21,478 bases of DNA, taken from an uncultured Lachnospiraceae bacterium. Lineage in GTDB: Bacteria; Bacillota_A; Clostridia; Lachnospirales; Lachnospiraceae. Shown here piece by piece: positions 1 through 7,683 of this stretch. Within the stretch, counting starts at the first letter, position 1. Each line of letters begins with the position of its first letter. The position numbers and the translations under genes were made by a program. The notes under the pieces were generated by a model, which did not search any database, was not told the origin of the DNA, and saw nothing but the letters and a program-made list of their open reading frames with translations. The stretch covers positions 1 to 21,478 of the forward strand of contig CANOBT010000098.1 of assembly GCA_947564305.1 (NCBI GenBank), in the 5' to 3' direction.

Positions 1-80
1 ATGATGACATAGCGGCCGACTTCCCCCTTTGCCACCTGGATATGATATTGTCTGCTTGCATCCTCTGAATAGTTCTTCAC
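1..80 (-). CDS. Uridine phosphorylase-like nucleoside phosphorylase (N-terminal fragment)
   Basis: Only the first 26 codons are inside the window; the gene runs off the left edge. The translation contains RQYHIQVAKGEVGRYVI, which resembles the N-terminus of the PNP/UDP phosphorylase family (uridine phosphorylase: uridine plus phosphate to uracil and ribose-1-phosphate, cytosolic nucleoside salvage). I take the start as GTG at 80. The Shine-Dalgarno AAGGAGG abuts the in-frame ATG at 86, which is too close, but sits about 7 bases before the GTG two codons later. A good promoter lies upstream at 128-157. The family call rests on a short stretch, so purine nucleoside phosphorylase or a related enzyme remains possible. 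Confidence 0.6.
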   Translation of the reverse strand, partial: MKNYSEDASRQYHIQVAKGEVGRYVI

Positions 81-127
81 TGTCATACCTCCTTCTCTGC
101 TATAACAACACAAACTTCTTTTGTCAT

Positions 128-157
128 ATTCTATCAAATTTGTTACACATGGGTCAA
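128..157 (-). promoter_or_regulatory. Sigma-A type promoter of the nucleoside phosphorylase gene
   Basis: On the minus strand a -35 TTGACC (152-157) and a -10 TAGAAT (128-133) are separated by 18 bases. This predicts transcription starting near 121 and a leader of about 40 bases before the GTG at 80. The -35 hexamer lies inside one arm of an inverted repeat (150-157 with 180-187), so a repressor or other DNA-binding protein could act here. Confidence 0.6.
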
Positions 158-193
158 GCGGGCGTGCTTGCACGCACATTTGACCCACAAATT
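137..193. repeat. Nested inverted repeat overlapping a promoter
   Basis: TGGGTCAA at 150-157 pairs with TTGACCCA at 180-187 (8 of 8). Inside it GCGTGC (162-167) pairs with GCACGC (170-175). Outside it AATTTGT (137-143) can pair with ACAAATT (187-193), leaving a 6-base bulge. The structure covers the -35 of the downstream promoter. It could be an operator, a cruciform, or one copy of a dispersed intergenic repeat family; the sequence alone does not decide. Confidence 0.6.
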
Positions 194-220
194 CAGTATG
201 AAAGTTTACTTTCATACTGA
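193..220. repeat. Perfect 13-bp inverted repeat with 2-base loop
   Basis: Arms 193-205 and 208-220 (TCAGTATGAAAGT and its exact reverse complement) are separated by TT. It lies between the DUF4153 gene stop at 252 and the promoter at 128-157. A transcript would fold into a strong hairpin, but no T-run follows on the minus strand, so a classical intrinsic terminator is not clear. A protein-binding palindrome or a 3'-end processing hairpin are alternatives. Confidence 0.6.
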
Positions 221-251
221 CATATCTGCTTCAACCGATTTTGCCGCTAAA

Positions 252-1997
252 TCACTTCTTTTCAAACAAAATGGCCCCCACTTCCAAAGTCTGCCATGAA
301 AAATATTCTTTTCCGTCTTTTATTCCCTCCTGATACGTCACCTGGAAATGGTTCATAACCAATTCTCTTCCATCCTCCAGGAAAATTCGGTTGTAAGGCT
401 TTGCAGCATCACTCATTTCCTCCTTATAGGCATTGGGATGCTCCTTTTCATAATCAATACAGCGCTGTGCAAAATCCTGCAGGTCTACGGACAACGTTTC
501 CCCTGTTCCCCTCTCAACAAACCTGAAGTTTGAAAAATCTACCTCTATCCCATTCCCGCCTGTTTCATCATAGCAGTCATCCTGATTCAACATAGACATT
601 CTTTGATACCTTCCGATATCCAACTCTCCCACCATCTGACAGCAGTGGACATAATGGGTATCATATTGCGTCAGTCCAATCTCATCTCCATGCTGTTCCG
701 CCATTTTTTCCACCTGCTCAATACTTGAGATATCATACTCTGCAGCCTTATCCTTCGTCTCTTCCTGCTTTGACAGATATTTCCATGCGCCTGCCAGACG
801 TTCATACTCCAAATCTGACAATTCCTGGTCTGCCATGGCTGCCTGGTAATATTTTTTCAAATAGAAGGACTGCCAGGAGTTGGAAAGACTGTACATATTG
901 ACTCCAGGAGCAAACACAGAAATTGCAGCAAGCAGGCAGAAAAACGGTATCATTTTTTCGCGCTTTCCTTTGGAAAAATGCCAGATGAAAAGCGTTCCGA
1001 TTTCAAATATGATCAGCATCATGCCCAGATAGCGGTTCGTAGTCATCCCATACTGTCCAATCCTGACTCCCATGGAATACACCTGAAGGCAGATCAATGG
1101 CGCAAAAATATACGGCATAATCGAAATCAGGCGGGAATAAAAGTTCTCATCCTGACATCCGCCCGCCATAAGCCAAATCGGCATTCCACAGACAAACAAC
1201 GCGGACAGGATGGAAAATATCTCGTTAGAAGGCATCTCCCATAAAATTAAAATCTTCATAATATAGAGATATACGATTACTGCTGCACAGATTGTAAGGC
1301 CTGTAAGCACATACTTTACGATCATGAATGAAAACGAACCAGGCTCGCTTCTCATATCGTTCAATGCCGCAATACAGTTCGGAATCAAATATCCCCCCAT
1401 TACAAGGATGTAGCCGGCAGAATCCAGATAAAATCCGCTGCCTTCCAGGAACAAAACACTAAAAATCCCGAATACGATTGTAACACCTATTGTCAGAATC
1501 ACATATACGATAAAAGTTTTAAATAAATTTGAGAAAACCCTCAGCGCATACTTTTCAAACTGCATTCCCGTCTTTTTAAAACAGAAGTAAACGGTTGCAG
1601 CAAGCAAGAGCGGAACATAACCGGCCATGAACCGACTTGCCATCCGGGACAGAAAAGCACCTGAAATTCCTGCAATCTCTACCGTCTCATCCAGTCCAAA
1701 ACAAAAAGTCAAAAATCCCGCTGCAAATGCAGCCCCCAGTAACCCAAATAGCTTTGCAGTCCTGTTCTCACTGAAGCAGGTTTCCACCAATACCGAAGCG
1801 GTACAAAAAAGCATCAACACTTCGGAAACCACATTCTCATACATAAAGATGGATATCTCATACTCATAAGGTATCATGGAGGAGATAGTCCCATAAATAG
1901 TAAGCAGCAGAATCCCGATGAGCGTGATCCTATAATCTGCAAAGGATGTTTTTAGCTTTAAGAAAAATTTCTGTATTTGTTCCTGCGGGCTTCTCAT
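252..1997 (-). CDS. DUF4153 domain-containing multipass membrane protein
   Basis: This 581-residue protein has about 11 predicted hydrophobic segments in its first two thirds (roughly residues 22-390). A hydrophilic C-terminal region of about 190 residues follows, probably on one face of the membrane. The segment around YVLTGLTICAAVIVYLYIMKILILWEMP resembles the conserved core of the DUF4153 family, whose biochemical role is unknown. The start ATG at 1997 is preceded by AAGGA about 10 bases upstream. The upstream neighbour is the small protein at 2115-2585, with a 117-base gap that contains a hairpin. No catalytic motif was recognised. The family call comes from remembered sequence similarity and is moderately sure. 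Confidence 0.7.
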   Translation of the reverse strand: MRSPQEQIQKFFLKLKTSFADYRITLIGILLLTIYGTISSMIPYEYEISIFMYENVVSEVLMLFCTASVLVETCFSENRTAKLFGLLGAAFAAGFLTFCFGLDETVEIAGISGAFLSRMASRFMAGYVPLLLAATVYFCFKKTGMQFEKYALRVFSNLFKTFIVYVILTIGVTIVFGIFSVLFLEGSGFYLDSAGYILVMGGYLIPNCIAALNDMRSEPGSFSFMIVKYVLTGLTICAAVIVYLYIMKILILWEMPSNEIFSILSALFVCGMPIWLMAGGCQDENFYSRLISIMPYIFAPLICLQVYSMGVRIGQYGMTTNRYLGMMLIIFEIGTLFIWHFSKGKREKMIPFFCLLAAISVFAPGVNMYSLSNSWQSFYLKKYYQAAMADQELSDLEYERLAGAWKYLSKQEETKDKAAEYDISSIEQVEKMAEQHGDEIGLTQYDTHYVHCCQMVGELDIGRYQRMSMLNQDDCYDETGGNGIEVDFSNFRFVERGTGETLSVDLQDFAQRCIDYEKEHPNAYKEEMSDAAKPYNRIFLEDGRELVMNHFQVTYQEGIKDGKEYFSWQTLEVGAILFEKK

Positions 1998-2026
1998 ATC
2001 ATCATTTCCTTTTTATTTTTCTAAAG

Positions 2027-2056
2027 TACCCCCGAACACTCTGCATGCCGGGGGTA
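2027..2056. other. GC-rich hairpin between the small protein and DUF4153 genes
   Basis: TACCCCCG (2027-2034) pairs perfectly with CGGGGGTA (2049-2056) around a 14-base loop. On the minus strand it sits after the stop of the gene at 2115 and before the DUF4153 start at 1997, but only A-rich sequence follows, so it is not a standard intrinsic terminator in that direction. It may limit read-through or stabilise a transcript end. Confidence 0.4.
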
Positions 2057-2114
2057 TCTCCTTTTTGTCCATTCATTTTCAACGGTTCTCAGTTTGCCTA
2101 TGATGCTGCTTATC

Positions 2115-2585
2115 TCAGCACATCACCACAATTTTCCCTGGTGTGGTCTGAGGCGGAATGCTTCTGGTCGTAGCAGTATAGTAAACCAGAAGGGTTCGTC
2201 CGCCAAGATTACAGGAAAATCTCTGTCCATTGATGGTCTGTATTCTGGTATTTCCTGCAATGTTTAATTGCAGGGAATTGTCTTCAGCAAGCAGAGTTCC
2301 GTTAAAATGCCTCAATATAATCTGCTCGTTTCTTCCGAGTACAGTCACCATCCATGCCTGATACTGGGGTGGAAAAATCATGGGTATCGGCATGCTGCTG
2401 TCATAGAATGCAGCTACTCGCATTCCCGGACGAAGTTGTCTGCTGTCAATCACATGCGTCTCCGGAGAAATCGTAAAATTCACGACTCCATCTTCCACAC
2501 GGAGTGTAATCATCCGGTTACAGCAATCACTGTCTGTCATATTCAAGATTGTACCGATGATTGGCACCAAATTTTCATATTGCAT
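2115..2585 (-). CDS. Small hypothetical protein with two similar beta-rich halves
   Basis: I do not recognise a named family. The 156-residue protein has no signal peptide or membrane segment. It appears to contain two related halves. One (about 8-78) runs from GTIL through a strand-rich region, a polar turn and an Ile-Pro/PPQYQA-V motif. The other (about 93-155) runs from GTLL through LQLNIAGNTRI to SIPPQTTPGKIVV. The pattern fits small beta-barrel folds of OB or SH3 type, which is inference. The start ATG at 2585 has only a weak ribosome binding site. It lies 110 bases downstream of mrp; a shared transcript is possible but not shown. Confidence 0.7.
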   Translation of the reverse strand: MQYENLVPIIGTILNMTDSDCCNRMITLRVEDGVVNFTISPETHVIDSRQLRPGMRVAAFYDSSMPIPMIFPPQYQAWMVTVLGRNEQIILRHFNGTLLAEDNSLQLNIAGNTRIQTINGQRFSCNLGGRTLLVYYTATTRSIPPQTTPGKIVVMC

Positions 2586-2695
2586 AAGAGCACCATTTGT
2601 AGCTATAAAAATAGCTGCTGCCTTTTCCTTTTATTTTCTTTTTAAATTATGTCAGCATTACAAAAATGGTTCTCTTCAGGACTTTATCCGATAAT

Positions 2696-3526
2696 TTATA
2701 ACTCCACTTCATTCAGATAAGGATTCTTCACTTCATGGAACCGTTCTTCCTCTACAGCTTCTGCAATCGCCGGGTCAATCGGCATTTTACCCAGTACAGG
2801 AACTTCAAGCTCTCTGGCAATCTCTTCGATATGGCTCTCACCGAATACCTTCAATTCCTTCCCGCAATCCGGACATTTCACATAACTATAGTTCTCCACA
2901 ATGCCCAGCACAGGAATATTCATCTGTTTTGCCATATTGTATGCCTTTTTCACGATCATCTGCACCAGGTCCTGGGGAGAGGTTACGATCACTACCCCAT
3001 CCACCGGAAGGGACTGGAATACAGTAAGCGGTACATCTCCTGTTCCCGGCGGCATATCCACAAGCAGATAATCCAGATCATCCCAAATAACATCCGTCCA
3101 AAACTGAGTAACCACGCCTGCGATGATAGGGCCGCGCCAGATAACCGGTGCATCCTCTTCCTCCAGGAGCAGGTTCACGGACATAATTCTTGTTCCGTCT
3201 TTTGCGATACATGGGAAGATGCCTTCTTCACTTGCTTTCGCCTTTTCATGAATCCCATACATCTTCGGAATGGAGGGGCCTGTGATATCAGCATCCAGAA
3301 TTCCCACATTATAACCCTTCTCCTTCATCATACGCGCAAGGGATGCCGTCACCAATGACTTTCCGACACCACCCTTTCCACTGATTACACCAATCACTTT
3401 TTTTACGTTGGAATATGCGTTAGCCGGAGCCCTCAAATCTTGTTTTTGACTCTCACAATTCCCTGCATGTTCGCATCCTGCACAGGATTCCTCTGTACAT
3501 CCGCTGGTATTTACTTGTTCTGCCAT
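2696..3526 (-). CDS. mrp: Mrp/NBP35 family P-loop ATPase, Fe-S cluster carrier
   Basis: This 276-residue cytosolic ATPase belongs to the Mrp/ApbC/NBP35 family, which binds and transfers iron-sulfur clusters to apoproteins. Visible motifs are an N-terminal cysteine cluster (C10, C15, C18, C24) like that of NBP35-type proteins, a deviant Walker A GKGGVGKS at 50-57 followed by the LDADITGPSIPK switch region, the DMPPGTGD motif, and a C-terminal CPDC (C218, C221) that would bridge a cluster in the dimer. Length is normal for clostridial members. The ATG at 3526 has a modest AGGT upstream. Two candidate promoters lie in the gap before it, so it is probably transcribed separately from the GH5 gene upstream. 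Confidence 0.93.
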   Translation of the reverse strand: MAEQVNTSGCTEESCAGCEHAGNCESQKQDLRAPANAYSNVKKVIGVISGKGGVGKSLVTASLARMMKEKGYNVGILDADITGPSIPKMYGIHEKAKASEEGIFPCIAKDGTRIMSVNLLLEEEDAPVIWRGPIIAGVVTQFWTDVIWDDLDYLLVDMPPGTGDVPLTVFQSLPVDGVVIVTSPQDLVQMIVKKAYNMAKQMNIPVLGIVENYSYVKCPDCGKELKVFGESHIEEIARELEVPVLGKMPIDPAIAEAVEEERFHEVKNPYLNEVEL

Positions 3527-3562
3527 ATACTTTTACCTGCACTTTCTTTTATTTTTCATTTT

Positions 3563-3592
3563 TTTATACTTAATTGAACATTAGCAGTTCAA
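3563..3592 (-). promoter_or_regulatory. Candidate promoter of mrp (proximal), with inverted repeat
   Basis: A -35 TTGAAC (3587-3592) and a -10 TATAAA (3563-3568) are 18 bases apart on the minus strand. The -35 is one arm of an inverted repeat, TTGAAC(N7)GTTCAA at 3574-3592, which could be an operator. The leader to the mrp start would be about 30 bases. Weaker than consensus. Confidence 0.4.
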
Positions 3593-3631
3593 TAAGCATA
3601 GATCCACAAAAACATGTAGAACCTGTCCCTT

Positions 3632-3660
3632 ATTATAACAGAAATTTTGTATATGGACAC
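3632..3660 (-). promoter_or_regulatory. Candidate promoter of mrp (distal, extended -10)
   Basis: A perfect TATAAT (3632-3637) is preceded on the minus strand by TGT, giving an extended -10 element. The -35 region (about 3655-3660, GTGTCC) is poor, as is often the case with extended -10 promoters. Transcription would start near 3625, leaving about a 100-base leader that includes the TTGAAC/GTTCAA repeat. Confidence 0.4.
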
Positions 3661-3706
3661 CTCTTTCACAAAAGTTTATTGCAAAAGTTAGAATATACAC
3701 TACGAT

Positions 3707-5392
3707 TCACTGGTAAAATTCCACAGCTTTCAGCACCACACTGCCGCTGACTGTCTCGATTTTTATGACAATACGTTCACCTGTCCCAGTCTTTCCGACC
3801 TGCACCTCTGCAATTTCATTAGAAACCGGAACACTTCCTTCAAAAAGAATGTTTTCTCCTTCTGAAACACGGATTTTATTTTCCCCCTTAGCCAAAGCAT
3901 GTAATCTCACCATAACAGGCTCCTCTACCTCACGCACCGTATAACTTGCTGTATCGCCTTCATCCAATTGAAGCCAGATATGGGTCCAGTCACCGTATTT
4001 CTCCGGATGCGGATTCATCATAGCAAGACCGCCCAGATCATTTGGAGCATATCCGGGTTCATAGATGAAATGCATCCTGTCCTCCCTGCGATAACCGCAG
4101 AAAAGCGCATAAGGCCATGTCCCATTGTGCTCTCCGTCCACATCGTATCCACTGGCTGGCACAAAAATTCCAGGACGGCGCAGCATAGCTGCCACACGAT
4201 CCTTCTGCTCTTTACAATTCTCCAGTTTAATATTTTCCAGTAATTCATCAAAAATATGGATTGCCTTTTCATAGCCGGGCTTGCCGGTCCCCTTCGCACA
4301 ATAATCTGTAATCTGTTTCCAGCCCTCCTCATCCGGCCCCTGAAATGCATAGCTGTATCCCGCATCTACGCCCTCCAAAGCCTTGCTGCACCAGATATTA
4401 TAACTGATGTGATACTCCATCATCATTTCAAAGGCAGTTGCCATCCATGCATTCCCCGCTGCTGGGTTTGCAGGACTGCTTCCTCCCGTCTCTCCCATCC
4501 ATACCGGGACGTTCCACTGCGCTCTTTTTTCCAGAATCGGCCCAAACAGCGCTAAATCAGGAAATGTCTCATAGCAGTGGACACAGATTGCCCAGTTATG
4601 ATATTCCGGGTCATAATCATGGTCAAAAATATCCAACCGCCCCGCAAAACGATTGCCTTGGATGAACAGAATATGATTTTTGTCCTCTTCGCGAATCACC
4701 TGAATCAGACGGTCATAAAATGCCTTCAGTTCCGGTATCAGATAATCAAATTCCGGCAGGGCAATAGGTTCATTCAGCAAATCATAACCAGCAATAATCC
4801 AACGGTCTGCAAAACGTCTAGCCAACTCCTGCCAGAGACGAATAGTACGCTCTGCACCCTCTTCATCCAGGAAAAGGTGGGGCTGGTTATCCACTCCATT
4901 GTCGCAGGAAACCGCACTCTGTCCTGCACATGCCGCATGCATGTCAAGAATCACATAGAGTCCATACTGCTCACAAAGATCAAGATAATGCTCCAATAAC
5001 TGAAAATGTTCTTCAATAAAATGATACCCTGGTTCCTCTTTAAGAAGCAGACGGGCATCGAGAGGAAAACGAACCGAATTAAATCCCTGTTCTTTCATCT
5101 TCTTAATATCCGCCTCGGCAAAATAATTGTCCACCCACTGATTCCAGAATTTCTTTTGATACTCCGAGCCGCACAATTCCGTTACAAACTGGTCCATGGT
5201 ACGTCCGCGGTCGAATTCACAGGATCTAGCAAATCTTCCCATGACTCCGCCAAACGGAGCGCCTCCAAACAAGAACCCTTCCGGATTCAGCCAGTTTGCA
5301 ACGCCGAGTCCCCGCAGCAATACTTCCTGACCTTTCTCATTTGTAAAAATCTGTCCGCTAGATTTCAGCCATCCATCTACGGTTTGAAACAT
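3707..5392 (-). CDS. Glycoside hydrolase family 5 (cellulase-fold) protein, no secretion signal
   Basis: This 561-residue protein has a GH5-type (beta/alpha)8 barrel at about 20-390. Visible signatures are GFNSVRFPL (103-111), YVILDMHA (146-153), the acid/base in DLLNEP (E208), VHCYE (271-275) and the probable nucleophile in WMGETGG (E301). About 150 C-terminal residues look like a beta-sandwich, perhaps carbohydrate binding. GH5 enzymes are retaining glycosidases acting on beta-linked glucans, mannans or glycolipids; the substrate cannot be read here. There is no signal peptide or anchor, suggesting action on imported oligosaccharides. The ATG at 5392 has AAGGAG 9-10 bases upstream. It sits alone after the rpmF terminator, and no transporter or regulator gene adjoins it. 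The AT-rich leader at 5470-5530 has -10-like hexamers but no convincing -35. Confidence 0.88.
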   Translation of the reverse strand: MFQTVDGWLKSSGQIFTNEKGQEVLLRGLGVANWLNPEGFLFGGAPFGGVMGRFARSCEFDRGRTMDQFVTELCGSEYQKKFWNQWVDNYFAEADIKKMKEQGFNSVRFPLDARLLLKEEPGYHFIEEHFQLLEHYLDLCEQYGLYVILDMHAACAGQSAVSCDNGVDNQPHLFLDEEGAERTIRLWQELARRFADRWIIAGYDLLNEPIALPEFDYLIPELKAFYDRLIQVIREEDKNHILFIQGNRFAGRLDIFDHDYDPEYHNWAICVHCYETFPDLALFGPILEKRAQWNVPVWMGETGGSSPANPAAGNAWMATAFEMMMEYHISYNIWCSKALEGVDAGYSYAFQGPDEEGWKQITDYCAKGTGKPGYEKAIHIFDELLENIKLENCKEQKDRVAAMLRRPGIFVPASGYDVDGEHNGTWPYALFCGYRREDRMHFIYEPGYAPNDLGGLAMMNPHPEKYGDWTHIWLQLDEGDTASYTVREVEEPVMVRLHALAKGENKIRVSEGENILFEGSVPVSNEIAEVQVGKTGTGERIVIKIETVSGSVVLKAVEFYQ

Positions 5393-5532
5393 ACTCTATC
5401 CACTCCTTTTCTCTTTGTACTGTAATATCAGAATATCATTTAATTAAAAAGCAGACCAGACCAGAAGTGAATTTTCATAAAAATAATCGGAAACATAATA
5501 AATATTATCGTATAATAGATTCTCAAAATATA

Positions 5533-5562
5533 AAAGGCTTTCCAGAAAACCGGAAAGCCTTT
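5533..5562 (-). terminator. Intrinsic terminator after rpmF
   Basis: An 11-bp perfect stem (5533-5543 with 5552-5562, AAAGGCTTTCC and its complement) with an 8-base loop starts 9 bases after the rpmF stop. On the minus strand it runs into TTTTATATTTTG. This closes the pta-ackA-yceD-rpmF block. Confidence 0.88.
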
Positions 5563-5570
5563 CCCCGTCA

Positions 5571-5750
5571 TTACTCAACGGTGATGATTTCTTTTTTGTT
5601 GTATGAGCCGCAAGCCTTACATACTCTGTGAGGCATCATAAGCTCTCCGCACTTGCTGCACTTTACCAGATTCGGAGCGCTCATCTTCCAGTTAGCTCTT
5701 CTTTTATCTCTTCTTGCTTTTGAAGATTTATTCTTTGGACAGATAGACAT
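5571..5750 (-). CDS. rpmF: 50S ribosomal protein L32
   Basis: The 59-residue product starts MSICPKNKSSKARRDKRRANW, apart from its second and third residues typical of bL32, and carries the zinc-ribbon cysteine pairs CSKC (31-34) and CKAC (44-47). It is a structural component of the large ribosomal subunit. The ATG at 5750 has an excellent AAGGAGGTG ribosome binding site 6 bases upstream. It follows yceD, the common bacterial arrangement, and is followed by a strong terminator. Because four cysteines are kept, this is the zinc-binding form. Confidence 0.97.
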   Translation of the reverse strand: MSICPKNKSSKARRDKRRANWKMSAPNLVKCSKCGELMMPHRVCKACGSYNKKEIITVE

Positions 5751-5854
5751 CGGTTACACCTCCTTAAACTCCTTGTAACTATCCAGAACGACAGATAAAA
5801 ATCCCCTTCACTGTGTAGACTGTCCACAGTTGATATCACTGCTGTCCTGAACGC

Positions 5855-6373
5855 TTATAGATTCTTAAATAACTCACGGACAATTGACATCCTTGGGTCA
5901 AGCCCTGTGTCTTCACAGTCACAGTTCCCTTTATTCAGGTTCTGACCACAGATGTTGCAGATGCCCTTACAATCTTCCTTGCAAAGAACTTTTGTCGGCC
6001 ATCCTGTCAATATCTCGTGAAAAAGCATGTCATCCACGTCAAGATGGTATCCGTCAATAAAGCCGGACTCCTCGAATCCTTCTTTTAATTCTGCATCGGA
6101 ACACCCCAAATCTACATATCTTGTGACATGTAGTGGAAATTCATACTCCACACTCTCCAGGCAACGGTCACACGGAATCTGAATTACCATATCCGTATCC
6201 ACCTTAATCTCCAATTCCTTGCCCTTCAAATGTGTAACAGCCACATGAACCGGTTCTTTACGAAGCACCGGATATACCCCAGACTTCAGCCGGACAGATT
6301 CCATATCCGGCAGCACAGTCACGTCTACGGGCTTATGCTGTTCTGACAATACATCTGACAGGTTTATCAACAT
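5855..6373 (-). CDS. yceD: YceD/DUF177 family protein
   Basis: This 172-residue cytosolic protein matches the DUF177/YceD family, almost always encoded just before rpmF and linked to 23S rRNA and large-subunit accumulation in bacteria and plants. Visible features are the PCDRCLESVEYEF motif near residues 67-79 and a C-terminal cysteine-rich region (LCKEDCKGICNICGQNLNKG) typical of the family and possibly metal binding. The ATG at 6373 has AGGAG about 8 bases upstream and lies only about 22 bases from the predicted transcription start of a near-consensus promoter. It is 104 bases upstream of rpmF with no terminator between, so the two are co-transcribed. Confidence 0.92.
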   Translation of the reverse strand: MLINLSDVLSEQHKPVDVTVLPDMESVRLKSGVYPVLRKEPVHVAVTHLKGKELEIKVDTDMVIQIPCDRCLESVEYEFPLHVTRYVDLGCSDAELKEGFEESGFIDGYHLDVDDMLFHEILTGWPTKVLCKEDCKGICNICGQNLNKGNCDCEDTGLDPRMSIVRELFKNL

Positions 6374-6401
6374 CGCTGTTACTCCTATTCATACCTAAAT
6401 C

Positions 6402-6429
6402 ATTATATCACGAGAAATCTGTTTGTCAA
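6402..6429 (-). promoter_or_regulatory. Strong sigma-A promoter for yceD-rpmF
   Basis: A perfect -35 TTGACA (6424-6429) and perfect -10 TATAAT (6402-6407) are 16 bases apart on the minus strand, and TGA precedes the -10 to make it extended. It lies between the ackA stop and the yceD start, giving the ribosomal-protein unit its own strong transcription independent of pta-ackA. Confidence 0.85.
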
Positions 6430-6452
6430 CCAAAAAATAACTTATCTGGCTT

Positions 6453-7646
6453 TTATTTTACAAGCGCTACTGTCTCTCTTGCGATTGCCAGCTCTTCATT
6501 CGTCGGAACGACCAAAACTTTTACCTTAGAATCCGGAGTAGAGATAATCACTTCTTCGCCGCGTTTTGCATTGGCTTCTTTATCAATCTCAATGCCAAGA
6601 TACTGAAGATATCCGCAGATTCTCTCACGCATTGCTCCGTCATTTTCACCGATACCTGCGGTAAATACGATATTGTCCACACCATTCATAGCCGCTGCAT
6701 AAGAACCAACGTATTTTGCCACTCTATAACCAAATACTTCCAGGGCAATCTGTGCAGGCTTTTTGCCTTCTTCCGCTGCTGCACACAAATCACGGAAATC
6801 ACTGGATACGCCGTCAGACAGTCCATATACTCCCGACTCCTTGTTGAGCATCTTCATCAGACCTGCAACATCTAATCCTTCTTTCTTTGCAATGAATTCC
6901 AGAATCGCAGGATCAATATCACCGGAACGTGTTCCCATTACAAGACCTTCCAGTGGAGTCAGACCCATGGATGTATCTACTGACTTGCCATTCAATACCG
7001 CACAGATGCTGGCGCCGTTTCCAAGATGGCACACGATCGTCTTCGTTGCATCATAAGGAACTCCAACAATCTCTGCTACTCTCTTGGATACGAAGCTGTG
7101 GCTTGTCCCGTGGAAGCCGTATCGTCTTACTTTATATTTGTCATAGTATGCATAAGGCAGACCATACATATATGCCTTCTCCGGCATTGTCTGATGGAAT
7201 GCGGTGTCAAATACACCTACCATCGGAGTGCCAGGCATCAGCTTCTCGCAGGCATTGATTCCGATTAAGTTTGCCGGGTTGTGCAGCGGTGCAAGGTCAT
7301 TACACTCTTCTACTGCTTTCTTCATATCCTCTGTAATAATGGCTGAAGATGCGAATTTCTCCCCGCCATGTACCACACGATGTCCGACTGCCCCAATCTC
7401 GTCCAGGCTCTTTACAACACCATTTTCCGGGTCAGTCAAAGCATCAATAACAAACTGGATTGCCTCTGTATGAGTTGGCATTGCTTTGTCAGATTTTACT
7501 TTTTCACCGCCTGCCGGCTGATAGGTCAGGCTTCCGTCTATACCGATTCTCTCGCAAAGTCCTTTTGCTAAAACTTCCTCGGAATCAGAATTAATCAACT
7601 GGAATTTTAAAGAAGAGCTTCCACAGTTTATAACTAATACATTCAT
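6453..7646 (-). CDS. ackA: Acetate kinase
   Basis: This 397-residue enzyme converts acetyl phosphate plus ADP to acetate plus ATP, the energy-yielding last step of fermentative acetate formation in the cytosol. The N-terminal phosphate-binding motif [13 protein letters not shown], the [11 protein letters not shown] substrate region, HLGNGAS, and the FTAGIGEND adenosine-binding loop are all present. Length is that of full family members. The ATG at 7646 has AGGAGG about 11 bases upstream. It lies 37 bases after pta and is very likely co-transcribed with it from the promoter at 8710-8738. Confidence 0.98.
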   Translation of the reverse strand: MNVLVINCGSSSLKFQLINSDSEEVLAKGLCERIGIDGSLTYQPAGGEKVKSDKAMPTHTEAIQFVIDALTDPENGVVKSLDEIGAVGHRVVHGGEKFASSAIITEDMKKAVEECNDLAPLHNPANLIGINACEKLMPGTPMVGVFDTAFHQTMPEKAYMYGLPYAYYDKYKVRRYGFHGTSHSFVSKRVAEIVGVPYDATKTIVCHLGNGASICAVLNGKSVDTSMGLTPLEGLVMGTRSGDIDPAILEFIAKKEGLDVAGLMKMLNKESGVYGLSDGVSSDFRDLCAAAEEGKKPAQIALEVFGYRVAKYVGSYAAAMNGVDNIVFTAGIGENDGAMRERICGYLQYLGIEIDKEANAKRGEEVIISTPDSKVKVLVVPTNEELAIARETVALVK

Positions 7647-7683
7647 TTCTTCATGTTCCTCCTGATATTATTTATCCACATTC

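Noticed and set aside
29..220. 63-codon open frame on the plus strand
   Set aside because: It runs through the phosphorylase start, its promoter and the palindromes, has no ribosome binding site and no recognisable sequence.
2601..2616. AGCTAT(AAAA)ATAGCT hairpin before the small protein
   Set aside because: A 6-bp AT-rich stem is expected by chance here, and it has no T-run in the relevant direction.
2735..3358. 207-codon open frame on the plus strand opposite mrp
   Set aside because: It is antisense to a clearly conserved ATPase, has no ribosome binding site and its translation (many His, Cys, Tyr) looks like a shadow.
3669..3689. Direct repeat CAAAAGTT, two copies 13 bases apart, downstream of the GH5 gene
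   Set aside because: Short, A-rich and without a partner feature; no evidence that it is a binding site or an element end.
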